DNA from: Cladorrhinum sp. PSN259
Lineage: Eukaryota > Ascomycota > Sordariomycetes > Sordariales > Podosporaceae
Length of the DNA stretch: 64,000 nt
Direction of reading: 5' to 3'
Assembly (NCBI GenBank): GCA_033725935.1
Contig: MU867102.1
Span: 62,001 to 126,000 of the forward strand
Both the position numbers and the translations under genes were made by a program. The notes beneath the pieces are model-generated. The model was given only the letters and a program-made list of their open reading frames with translations, had not been told where the DNA came from and searched no databases. Below, piece after piece: positions 22,825 through 34,998 of the stretch (position 1 is the first letter of the stretch; every line of letters begins with the position of its first letter).

Positions 22825-25058
22825 AAAGAAATTAGTTCGACAGATGGAAATCTTGAAGGGATTTGCTTGGAAAATTGATTATCTCTCTTAATTTACTACC
22901 CCAGTGTAGATGACATGCCAGAGGAGATAGCATTACATGGGATGATTCCATGTCTTGGCCTAGAGATCCAAAGCCGCTATGCAACATTCTACATTGCTTC
23001 GGAGAACGCTCGGGTGAGCTTTGCATCAACTTCTGAAGGCTCCGGCAGACATCAATTATTGACCCCAGCTGAAACTGGGGGAAATCAGCAAGTAAAGATA
23101 TAAATAAGAACATGAACCTCACCTACCTGGCTATCCTTGTCGTGATGTTCGGTAAGGAAAAGACTCTTACCGTAACCTAGCCAGCTTCGTCAACTTTAGA
23201 CTTTTAAGACAGAACTTATGCTGCGCCGTTTATACCCAATCCCCATAAGCTGCCAAACACTTCCTCATAGAAATAAACGGTAAACATACGTCTTATTTGC
23301 TGTTAAGCAGCTCAAAACTTTAAGCGATATTAGACCGGCCTATTAATGCAACTGCTCGGGTGCCTACAATAAGCCGAACCTGTATAGCTCTTTCCCTTTA
23401 AGTAGTTTATTTTCGGATATGTTTAGAGGATAAGCCGTACCTATACTGGATATATTTTGTTTATGAATAATAAACTGGTTTTATTCGGTTCATTCTTGTG
23501 AATAGTTTGCCTTTTATACGAGCCGCTAAATGGTTCCTCATTAATTGAACTGCACCCACAAGGCTTTTGGGGAACGGCCGTACTCGAGTATGTGGTATCT
23601 CAGGTTCATAGGTTCATATAAATTCACCCTGTTCCGGTTATGCCCGACAACGCTCTGATTTAAACAAGAATAAATTCACCATGTGAGCCTATATATCTAA
23701 GGGAGGCTGAGATAGGATTTTTTATTTCAAGTTTAGAAAGTATAACATTCCAGCATTGGTTCAAAGTTGACTTGGAATGTTGGAGCTCTCCAGCACATTC
23801 CCTGAAAGTTGATGACAAAAACTAATTTACATGATTATAATAAGCATGAATATAGCTTCATGGGCATATGAATTCGTGAAACTGAATGAATCCGTAAAGA
23901 AGAACAAGGATCTGATTATTACAATTTCCTGAAGCAGTCTATTTTCCATTCTCCTTGAATATCTTTACTGTCCTCTCGACCAAAGAGTGAGGTGAAAACG
24001 ACTAGGCTCTGCCCCTTCTCTAGTTTGTGTCAATAATAAAAAGTCATGCGTGAGGTTCACGGACATCTTCTAATATTCACACAGTAAAGCATAGGTATGT
24101 TTCCTATTCTCAATTTCTTCATAACCAAGTTATGCATTTCATAAAAGAGGCTGCACAAAGCCCTCACCCGGATCGACTATCAGTGATATCCATTAGTAAT
24201 CAGAAGATCCTTGAGACGGGGCTCGAATAGGTGAAAGAAAAAAAAAAGCTCTGCAGACGAGGCTCGACCACCAGGATCATCGTTTTCAAGACTAACATGT
24301 TACCACTCGGCAAAGGTAATATGGCACAGCCATGCAAGTCATTTCTGAGCCGCGCTCGGAAACGACCGACCTAAGGTAGCCATGAGGAGAAGGGGAAAAA
24401 AAAAGGATCACTATTCGAATCCACATCAGAAATTTTTTTATACGAGCACGCGCAGTATCTCCATGTCGTGGCGATGATACCTAGAGACGGGCAAACCCTC
24501 CGGGTGCGGGAGGCTGCTTAGTCAAGACGTCAGGTAAAAAGGCAAATGGAAGGGGGGCGTCGTCCAGTATGTAGTATGGGGCCGTATTTTTTTCTTTCTT
24601 TCTCATCGTTGAAATTGTGACAACAAGCTAATTGGCTATGTATCTACTGTACATACCCATGAACGCTGCAGGCACAGTTACACTCGGTGTAAAGACACAC
24701 ACACACACTTGCCAGATTTATTATATTTTTTTTAAGTAGTGGAAAAACTAATATAATACCTCATATGCAGACCCCCCCCTCCCCCCCCCCTCTCCCCCAC
24801 GGCGGGTTACATGTAGTTTACAATTATAATAGAATGACACGAGGGCCGCGTATGAACGGGCGTTGTACATGATGTACGTGTACATGTAGTTGTATTAACA
24901 CACCATCTTTTTTTTTTCTTCTCAATAAAAAAGATTTTCCTTACTGCATAAAACCTACCAAATGTCAACGGCGATCGGTTTGAGTTTTTACTACTACTAC
25001 CATACCTTGATCCAAGCGAAGGAAGGGGGGGGGGGGGGGGGGGGGGGGCGCGGGCCGC

Positions 25059-25101
<43 letters not shown>

Positions 25102-25190
25102 CCGGTNNNNNNNNNNCTTCTTCTATCCCCACCCCCCCCGCGCCCCGCCGCGGGCGGGGGGGCGGGGGGGGGGCCCCCCGCCCCCCCCGC

Positions 25191-25221
<31 letters not shown>

Positions 25222-28200
25222 ATTTGGGAGCGAACAGTCCCGTCCCTAGGTACCATTTCGATGTGGGCACGACCACACCGTGACAACTTCGCAACAAAAA
25301 TATCTACGTTCAATTGGGATTTTTAGGGATCCAGTCGCTTAGTGTTTGCCGTTTCCGGACCCGAGGGAAGAAGAAGGTAAGACAGGGCCAGACTGTAACA
25401 AAGAGGTTACTATCAAGTTCAAAATAGGGGTTATGAATGGAACCGTTCCAGCTCGAATGACTGGAAGCCAAGGGGCGTGCACTCCCAAAATATCTACCTG
25501 ACCTTGCTACACAAAAACCTCCTGGGCACCTTTCGTCGATCCAAAGTTTTTGAAAAGCTGGGAGATAACCCGGGGCACACAGATTCCCCGGTAATACACC
25601 AATAACTGTAAGGGAGTGGAGCTGTCATCATCGAATCATTCCAATTTCAATGTGCAGAAAGTTACATACCCCATACGCGGGAAGGAGAGCCTCGAACTGA
25701 GGGGAACGAGGAGAGCGGTAAAATTCCCCGGTAGCAGAGAGAAGAATTAACAGCGCGGCGGGATGAATCGCCCTGCTTCCCTGGATTTTTAGCCATGCCT
25801 CTTTCTCGGAATCATGTCCAATTTAGTATAATATCCCAAGTCACTGACGAATAACAGCCAATATCATGATTCAACTGCATGCGAGCACTGACAGATAAGG
25901 CAGGTTGGTTGGGGGACAAAAGAATAGTTCATGATACTCGACTGATCAAAACCAGGGAACTTTTATGCAATATTTGTGCGTGGCGCAGGGGGATTTCTTT
26001 CATCAGCATGTTCCCCCATCATCAGTCGACGATTGACAAGCTGCCATGTGTTCCTCGATCCGGTACTGACCAGTATTTTTCTCTCTCTATTTCTTTTTAT
26101 TCCATCTTCTTCGGCTCTCGCTTCCACCGTTCCACTGAAATCTATCGTCACAATTGTGTACCTTGCATTAGCGTCAACCGAACCGTTGAGAAAGGGGGGG
26201 TGGTCGACGTTGGCGATTCGCTGAGCCCTCTGGACGGAATCCTCGGGTCATCTTCCACTGCTACCAATTTGCGGCAACACTCGGTCTTTCGGGGGGGAAA
26301 GCAATTCTTTTACCTTGGCGTTTCCTCTTTCGCCATTGGGATTGCGAGTGTACCTGACGAGAGCCTTTTTTCGTCCTTTTTTTTTTTTTTTTTTTTTTTT
26401 TTGGGAAGCACAAGATGCCACTGTTTGTGGACCATCGCGCCTTGCTAGGTGGTTCTGGCCCAGTATTTGGACGGGTCAGCGTTGCACTGCAACCCTGGAC
26501 GGGGCGGCGATAGATGTGGAAATGTCGACATTCAGCTCTCGGAACTGGCGGACGTAGAGAAACCATGGTCGATGAATGTCATCTCAGGCACGCGTACCTG
26601 CGTCTTCTGCACTCTAAAGAGCCGAGATCTCTCTGCAATCTCCAAAGTGCAGATTTGTAATGAGGACCTGAAGTGAGGTTGTCATTGTTCTGCATGCCGG
26701 CCCATCCAAGTCCTCGATGGTCTATTACAGGTGCCCAACGCGGCAGGGAGGGGGAAGATCTGACTCTGACTGGCGGTTCGGCAGTTGATCCCACGCCGGG
26801 AACGTAGCGATCGATCAACAAGATGTAGCACGTGCTTGACAACTCAGCATATATCGACTCTCACGAGCATATGCTGAGGACAGGAACCTCTGTCATGGTC
26901 CTCTGGTGACGATGATATTACAACATGGGATAGCATTGGTGGGAGGTCAGCTTGACCTCAAAGATGTTGGACGACATCCGTGGAGATGCTAATAGGGTAA
27001 GAAGACGCAAGAATAGGCCGTTCGTCAGTCTGACTCTGCATTGTCATGCAAGGGAAATTGGATAGGATCCACGAGGTGTTGTGTATTCGCGGCAAAGAAT
27101 CAGCTCAAGACCGAGAACCAAACCATCTTGGCCGAGTTTTTATCTCGAGCGATGTAGGACTGCGTGATGATTCATGACAACAATTCCCACTGGAGAAAAT
27201 ATGTAAGTGAGGACCCGAATGGGGCTGGATTGGTCAGCCTTGCCTCCTTGGTGTTGAACCTCCACCCTCCATAAACTCGTTGAGGGTGGCGAGAGTGCGG
27301 GAAGGTGTGACATTCGAGTGAAAGCTTTGCCGGTGCCCCTCCTCATAGGGCAGACACCGGACGGCAGTCGTTGAGATGAACCCGAACGACAGGAAGAACA
27401 CGCTTGTGCAAGGTACGCGTGTCCTCCAGCGAATAGGAGACGAAGAAATAGATGAGACACCCTCCAACTTTAAAGACGCAAAAATGAAGGGGTCTTATCT
27501 TGAAAAGTGGTGACGGTTCGAATGGCGATTCAATCTCACACCGGCTGCAGCCAATTTCCTCGAGGTCCGAGTCGGAGGGCAAGGGCTTCCTCGCCAATTA
27601 TCGATGACGACGACAATGTTCAACTAGGAGGGACAGGTAAGTGGACTCTGTCCACAGTGGATAATAGTAACTTGAGCTTGCCTCTCTGCAAGTAATTTTC
27701 ACGTGAGATCGCTTTGGAACTTCCGTGCAAGGTCTCATTGGCGGTGGAAACAAATGAAAAAAAGTCAGAAAAACAGAGTTTTCTCTTTTCCTGCAGGTCT
27801 TTTCGGGCCTCCTCCCCTCGTTTTTCCGAGCCTTTTTTGGAGAATTTTGGAGAGCTCTGCCAGCTTTCACCTTGGGCGGGTCACAATGACCCCACCTCTT
27901 GGCGTCACTTGCAGGCCTGCAGCTTGCAGCTGGCAGTTCATAATGTCTGCCAGCATGCTGCCAGTTGCCAGTCGCCAGCCTCTCGCATTCTCCCTCCGTC
28001 ATCACCGCCTTGGAACAGCTGCATATTGCTGATCAGGATTCCGAGTTGGCGACCTTGGAAGAAAATGACAATTCTCCAATCGACTTCAATGTGGATTGGG
28101 CTCAAATACCTAGGTAGCGCGCGCAACGCCGACTACACTACACGAGCGTGACGGCGCCATGATTGCCTGGGCGCATCGCCGAGTTGCTGTCACCGTCTGT

Positions 28201-30462
28201 CACAGTTAGTTATGGGCTCCACCATAAGCTGCAGCACGCTGGTATCGTGGAAATGGAAATCCAAACGAAGAGTTAGGCGGAAGGGAGCAACTTCGTAAGC
28301 AACAAGACCGTTTGATCCGAGCGTCAAAGCTCCCTTCGGGTTGCGAGATCCAGTCTTCGAGATCTGCCATTGGGGTCTCATCAACAAGGACGAATGCATG
28401 GTCGAGATTGTCATTCGCGTATCTAACAGCCACACGGCCTCCCAAGCCCATATCTCGGATTGTCCACTCAAGAGACAGCATTTCAGCCACCGGGTGCACT
28501 TCTCCCGGAGTGTCGTTGTGTCAATTGAGTCAATTCCATCAGCGTCTTGCTCATGTCGCATCGCGGCATCTGTGGTCAAAGAGTCACTTCTGCCAACCTC
28601 CCAACCCAATTGCGCCAACTGGCCATGTCTCTCCGTGCGAGATACACACTTATCTATCAACCTTGACCGCCACAGAATCCCACCATCCACCATGCCGGAT
28701 TCGTAGATTTCTCGCATTCGGGTCTCAAGGACCGATTTTTAGACCTCCAGCCCCATGATTTGGAGGCATTGACCATCCGTCCACCAACCCGAGAACAACA
28801 CACGACACTACATGAAGCTGTCAACTGATATCTTGGCGGCAAAATCACTCATGATCACCGTTACTGTCGTATTGGAAGTTGGTGAACCATTCACCCACAA
28901 GGCGTTCCCCCACCACTTCCTGCCAACGGTCGGCTCACGTGGTGGGCGGTTTTTGGAATAGTCAATCCAATCGATTGGATCGCGAACGCCGCATCATTGT
29001 TGCCCAACCCGTTTACGGCGCAGTCTTTCAATTGGGATCTGGTCTGCCGTGGTCACACAAGACAGCGATTCGCGACTGCGGTGCCGAGGTGTTTTGTCAG
29101 GTCAGAGTCAAGTCGGTAAGAATTGATTGGGCGTGACGCCTCCGAACACGGCGTCGCAACATCCTCAAGCAGGGTCTCTTGGCCACAGACCAACCGCCAT
29201 CTTGAAAGCTGTCTGCCCTCTCTGCCATCCTGTTTCCCCCACGCCCGACAGCATCCAAGCAGGCGGAAGACAGTGCCCGATTACACGTGGTCCAGTAGCT
29301 GTTCCACCACCACCACCATCACCCACCAAGAGATTTTGCTTTTGTCGAATGCCTCCCACGCCTGGGACTTTGCCGTGTTGTGTGTTGTGTTTGGAAAACG
29401 AACGAGGCAAAGCGGTCCGGGCCTCCAATTCCAAAAACCTGAATTTGGAGATATTGGAGAAGAATCCTCCACATCATTCGTCAACCACACCACAAAACAA
29501 CACAGTCGATGAGACACACGAAAACACAAAACACCACCACTAGTCCAACTGACCCGATCGATGTGTGAAGCATGCGTGGAACACGCCGTCAATAAAAAGC
29601 GCCAAAGTTTGGGAGAGATTCGTATTGCACAGTGTGCAAGTGTCCTTCACTAGACAAGTTCCCGTTTGCTTGTTGTCAACGGCGGGGATCAGCGAGCGGT
29701 AGTGATTGATCACTCGACCTTTTTTTTTTTCTTTACTCTAAAATCCTGTGACGTCGAGAGCGGTCAACAACCAAATCCACAACCCCTAGCCTCGTCCCGG
29801 CGCCGCCCGTTGCTATTCTGGCGCCAACTGCCGCCAGTCTTGAGCTTGCCTTCCCTCTTGCCGCCTTCCTGGAACGACGGTTGGGAATTTAGGTGGGACT
29901 TGTCTTGATTTGGGATTTTTTTTTTCTTCGACTTTCTTTTTTGGGGCAATTGGGAGGGTCGGTAAGAAACAATTTTCGCACCAAGACCCACCATCTTTTT
30001 GGTCTGAATTCTCTGTGGACCGGGCTGGACTTGCACACTTCCCGGTTGTGCCTGCCCCGCAAACCGGTTACCAACGCACACTTGCACCCGGCACCCTTTG
30101 CACCTTTCTGCACCTCTGCACTGCACAAAAGGCACACGCCCGGGGTCAACTTGACCCCACTCGGGCCATCGCTCCATCTTCCCCATCCACTCTGAGCACT
30201 CACCAGCCCACTCCGGGTGCCACACAAGAGAGTGCTGGCTCCTCCCGTTGCCGTGTCTTGGTGTTTCCCTCAGTTGCTCCTTCGTGTTGTGTGTCTGACC
30301 CCAAAAACACATCGAACGCCATTTTTTTTAATAACTTTTTACCTCTTGCTACCCCGCCACCCGTTCCCCATTCACCGGACGCCGCAACTTGCACGACCAC
30401 AACAACTTTCAACTTGGAGCTTCACATGGTCAACACCGAAGCAGAACTACTCGAGAGCTCCC
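22825..30462. other. gene-poor 7.6-kb region with AT-rich relic, assembly gap and long leader
   Basis: I see no credible gene. 23140-23530 is AT-rich with TpA-dense composition suggestive of RIP. 24248-24315 resembles a degraded tRNA. 25022-25221 is G/C homopolymer around ten Ns. 26379-26402 is poly-T. 28.0-30.4 kb is GC-balanced with CT- and AC-rich tracts that could be promoter or 5' UTR of the gene at 30463. The longer open frames (for example 25879-26448 and 29764-30312) lack domain or compositional sense. Confidence 0.45.
25022..25221. other. assembly gap inside poly-G/poly-C sequence
   Basis: A run of roughly 25 G, a short GC-rich palindromic core (GCGCGGGCCGCGGC), a run of about 40 C, then ten Ns (25107-25116), followed by more broken G and C runs. 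The open frames across it are an artefact of Pro/Gly homopolymers. Most likely a collapsed or mis-sequenced homopolymer hairpin. Confidence 0.85.
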
Positions 30463-32155
30463 ATGTCGCCCAGGTTACAGACCGCATTGCGGCTTCCGCT
30501 CGACAGGTCTACCAAACATGAGATGCAGGTGCAGCAGGTCGAAGATCAACAGCAACCATACGCCTTTTACACGTACAGCTCGTCCTCGTCAGATCTCGCC
30601 TCGCCCTCGCCAGTAACTTCAACCTTTTCACGAAGCAGCCACGGAAGGTTCTCTGGTTCAAGCTCATCTCTCGAACTTACCGAAAGCCCAGCTTCTCCAA
30701 CACAGCCGTCACATGTCTCCAACAAGCCAGCCAAGTCGCCACTGCCAGATGTTCAGGAGGATCCGTTGGAGAGGGAGGACGACGAAAACACCCTAATTTT
30801 GAATGGGGATCATGATCTTGGTTTATACGACTGTTTGTGTAAGTGTGCACTTGCAGCAACTGCGTTATCGAGTGCTCACCGCTGACTGTCTGGATGTAGG
30901 CGACGGTCCATGCTCGTGCTCTGTCAACGGCGACCTCACACAAAGCGCATCAACATACCCCTTTAGGACCCCGGACTACGAGTACGACCCCGGCTTTCTC
31001 AGCGACGGCGATTTGAACGGCAGCCCCCGGTCAAGAAAAAGGCGGCAAGGGTCAGATGCAGGGTTCTCAACATGGAGCACGCGATTGGGGAGCAGATTGC
31101 AAAGCTTACCTCGATGGAGATCATCTTCGACATCTCGCCGTGCAAACCTGGCATTTTCTCCTGGCTCCGACCCTGCTCTCGCCGAACCTCGACCAAGCTT
31201 GAGCTTCTCGCGCGCTGCTTCAAGCAGATCCTCCTCCATCTCTGCACCTCCGATCCATCAACGTCTTCCAGAGCCTTCACTACCAGCAACTCCTGCCCTT
31301 TCATTCTACGAGAGCCCCGACAGCACCGAGAGCATCATCCCGCCATCTCCCCTCGATACGATGCCCGCAGCCCTCGGCAAGAGCTTGGAGCGCGACCGAT
31401 CTATGGCAACAACCCCTCTTCTGCCGCCTCTTATGACTGACAATGCGACATTCCAGGCGATGCAGTCAGTTCAAGCTTCACCTCTGCAGAGTCCCGCAAT
31501 TCTGCCATCTCCGAATCCCGAGATACCCACTAGCCTTCCATACCCTACACCGCCATTGAGCGCCAAGCCTTCGTATTCGTCTCTATCCCGGGGAACAGTT
31601 TCCAGCGCATTTAGTGAAATTTCATCGCCCATTCTCTCCATTTTGGATCACCAGGACGCTTGGTCCGACCGCCTCGGCCACGCCAACTTTACTATTGAGC
31701 CGAAGCCCCACGTCCCGGACAGAGCGGACCTTGCAACCTTTCAGGCCTTCCGCGCGGACTGGAACCTTGCCCGGACAAACTTTGCGAAGCATTTGGTACG
31801 GACGGGTGAGCACTACGGCGCCACATCCAAGACGTACGCCTTGACAGAGGCAAAGTGGGTCGAGATTGAGCAAGAATGGCAGAAGGCCGAGGATGACCTC
31901 ATTCAGCGACTCGACCAGCTCGGAAACGGCGATTCTTCAATCATCTCACACTTGCGACGGACTGCCGAGGAGATGCTTCCAGCCACAGTTCCTCGCATGC
32001 CTACCGATGATGGAAAGTTCCCCGAGCTCGGAGATCTGGAAATTGTCGGACCCATGATGCGCGACAGCGTCATGATTCGTGAAGGGCAGGATGAGAAGAA
32101 GAGTGCTTCGGTCTGGTTGAAGAATCTGGCCGAAAAGGTTGGGCTGAGGAAGTGA
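30463..32155 (+). CDS. conserved Ser/Pro-rich fungal protein, unknown function
   Basis: Two exons, 30463-30838 and 30900-32155, joined over a 61-nt GTAAGT...TGTAG intron (phase 1, completing a Cys codon); 543 residues. The N-terminal two thirds are Ser/Pro-rich, disordered and acidic in places, with a short CLCDGPCSC cysteine cluster across the splice. The C-terminal ~200 residues are ordered and mostly helical, with the block WSDRLGHANFTIEPKP, then FRADWNLARTNFAKHLVRTGEHYG and TEAKWVEIEQEW. That block is, to my recollection, widespread in filamentous ascomycetes, but no function is known to me. No signal peptide or membrane segment. The start is uncertain: ATG at 30463 or 30523; the same frame is open further upstream to 30217 but reads like leader sequence. 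Confidence 0.8.
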
Positions 32156-33539
32156 ACAACAACCACAACAACTTCTCTGACTCGACAACTACCGGCGATT
32201 CTTTTTTTTATGAACCATCATGACAATATTTTATGATGTGGGCAGCGGGCTTCTTTCGGCCCTCCCCATCTTTCTTTCCTTTACTGCTTTTTGGATTTTG
32301 TTTTTTTTCCTAACTGAGATACCCCATCGGTTACCATCATTCCTTACTCGTTTTTATTGTTGGCCTGTGGGTGGTTGGGCTACCCCGTCATGCATGGCAC
32401 ATCATACGGCGCTGGTGGGTTGTTGGATATGACATGTTTATCTTGGTTTTGTGCGTGGCAAACACAAAACCATACCATACTTTTTTATTGTTTACACCTT
32501 TTTTTGTCTAAATCTTAGAACCATATTCCTGTTTCCTGCGGGACGGACTAGTTGGTAGCGTCCGCAGGGACTCTGTACATGGACACCTTTTCTTTACTCC
32601 TTGTATCTATCTACACTATCTTGGACACACACGCATGAGTCGGGACGGAGGGCCAAAATAATTATTTATTTCTGCATATGTACGGATAAGAGGCATGGCA
32701 TGGAATACCTAGCTGGAAGTCGGGAGGGAGAGATGAATACTTTGGGTCATTGGAGCGGGGGTGAGGGGAAGCTTCCAAAGCTTGATTTCCATGCATGGGT
32801 AATTCGGACCCGGGTTTGGTAGCATCAATATGCGAGCACTGCAAGCAAACGTGAACGAAGAGTAAAATGTAATTAATGTACACAAAAAAAACCGAGAGTT
32901 CCAATTAATCAGTGCGGATTGTGATTGAACATGAAGCTAGCTCTGCTGTGGTTTGTGACTGAGAATATCACGCATGCATTTTTCTCTTTGACTGCTCAAA
33001 TACACTAATGCTGTCATAATTGAGGTGATGTGGAGGAGGGGAGGGTGGTTACACGGACTAAGAAGAGCGAGGGAGGGGAGGGAGGGGAGGGAGGGGATGG
33101 AAAGACGGGTATGTTGTGACGCCTAACTAGTGTGGTGTTTGGTGTGTTGGCGTGTGAATGGATGGGATGGGAATGGGATGATTTTCTCTCGGGGCGTAGA
33201 GTACCCGAATGGTGCGGGGTAGTGTGTGTTACCATACCGTTTGCTAGACAGAGTTGATAGGAATAGGATGTAGTGTAGTGTGTTCCTGACTAATTTTTTT
33301 AAGCTTGTTCCTCACTTTTAAGAATGGGATTTTGAGTTTTTTTCATGGTGGTGGTGGTGGTGCAAGTAAAATAATTTATTTCATCCTAATGTTTTTTTTG
33401 TTTGCGGGGTTTTTCCTGGCGTTCTTTTTGGCGTTCGTTACTGGCTGAGATAAAATAGGTCCGGATGGTTTTATCATGGTTTAAACTACAGACTGGTGTA
33501 TTTGAAGTCGGTATCAGGGACAAAAATGAGACGGACTGG

Positions 33540-33570
<31 letters not shown>

Positions 33571-33641
33571 CGATGAACAAGTTTCTTTTAGGGTACATGT
33601 GTACTATAAAACGTTTACACTAATTTGGACTGAACTGAACT

Positions 33642-33688
33642 AGAGATGAGATGAGACGAGACGAGACGAGACGAGACGAGACGAGACG
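33642..33688. repeat. pentanucleotide (GAGAC/GAGAT) microsatellite
   Basis: About nine copies of a five-base unit, the first two or three reading GAGAT and the rest GAGAC. Confidence 0.9.
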
Positions 33689-34953
33689 GCGGGATTTTAG
33701 TTTTTTTTTGGAAAGAGTGAATTCCGGTTGGGATGGGAAACAAGATGGAACCTATACGTCATTTTCTGGATCACCTTTGTTTACTTTTCAAGTAGAGTTG
33801 AATTGAGGCTATATGATGGAGACTAGATGATGTCATCTAGATAAGTTCATTGGATTTTTTGTGTCGACTTTTAAACACTGGTGAAATGCGGCAGTGAAGG
33901 ATGAATTGTATGTTGGGAAATGATTTTGAGGAAAGTGTAAAGTGGAAAGTTTAGGATGAGGCATGGATAATCCAGATGGGGCTGAAAGTTCTCCGTCTGG
34001 CAGTTGTGAGTAAACATGGTTGCAGGCAGACACAACACCGCCAGTGACTTTGTATATGTTGGCAGCAGGAAAAGGCAAAGGGCAGGCAAGCAATCTGTTT
34101 ACACGTGGCAAATTGTCGAGTTGAATATGGTAAGCTGCATGCAAGGGTTTTTGTTTTTTTCAAATGTAAAAGGATGAAATGAATGGCCCTAGATCAGACC
34201 AGACCGACGGGAGGCCGCATGTTACAGGATGCAGAGTCGGGGTATGTAGGAAACAAGCATGGACCTTGTTAAATAACAGGCAGTCGGTTCTTTCTTTGGC
34301 TCCTCGCTCGCCAAAGAGTGCGGGGAAAGATGAAGAAGAGATGGAAACTCACCCGGGGAAGGCAAAACATACATGAAGATGATGAATTTCCAAAAATAGG
34401 TAGAGACAAGTAGGTTACAAGGGATAGGGTATGAAATGTGTCAGAAGGATGATCATTCGGGTGGATAGATTGGTTTTCGTCGCATTGAAGTTGCAGTCCT
34501 CGGGATCAGTGAGTTCGAGTCTGTGGTTCAGCTCAGTTCTCGTAAGCCTTTTCCCCAAAGAGTGGCGGTCTCCGTGGGAAAGCAAATTACTAGAGTTTAG
34601 TCTACGTGTTGCCTGGAGCGATGTTCTCAGGGTTACCATGATGTAGTTTCCATCCAGGTAGACCTTCCCTCACCGTTCACAAAACCACATGTCCCACTTG
34701 AACTTGTTTTCCCCTTGTCCTATTTTTTTTCATTCAAGAAAGAAGAGACGAGCGAGGAAATACAAAAGTTAACACTTTCAGATAGATAGCAGATTGCTAC
34801 CCGTGTCGTACAAAACATCACACAGCATTAGTATCCTGCTGTATCACAACACCACACACACACACACAATTCCTCCCAGGCGTCAACCTACATAGCTAGT
34901 GTTGGTCCGAACAAAAAAAAAGGTTCGCCCACGGTACGCTGCCTGCCTGTGTA

Positions 34954-34961
34954 TGTGTCTA

Positions 34962-34995
<34 letters not shown>

Positions 34996-34998
34996 CGT
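34954..34998. repeat. heptanucleotide GTGTCTG tandem repeat
   Basis: Roughly six head-to-tail copies of GTGTCTG with edge variants (GTGTCTA, GTGTCTC). Confidence 0.9.

Noticed and set aside
24962..25313. Proline/glycine-rich open frames across the gap
   Set aside because: They are translations of G and C homopolymers around Ns.
25879..26448. Open frame of 189 codons
   Set aside because: Contains a poly-Phe run from the poly-T tract, no domain, and competes with frames on the other strand.
28190..28717. Minus-strand frames of 97-175 codons
   Set aside because: Two overlapping minus-strand frames and two plus-strand frames are equally open, with no family motif in any.
29764..30521. Overlapping open frames on both strands before the Ser/Pro-rich gene
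   Set aside because: Composition is that of AC/CT-rich leader DNA; no conserved motif and none joins the real gene in frame except by upstream read-through.
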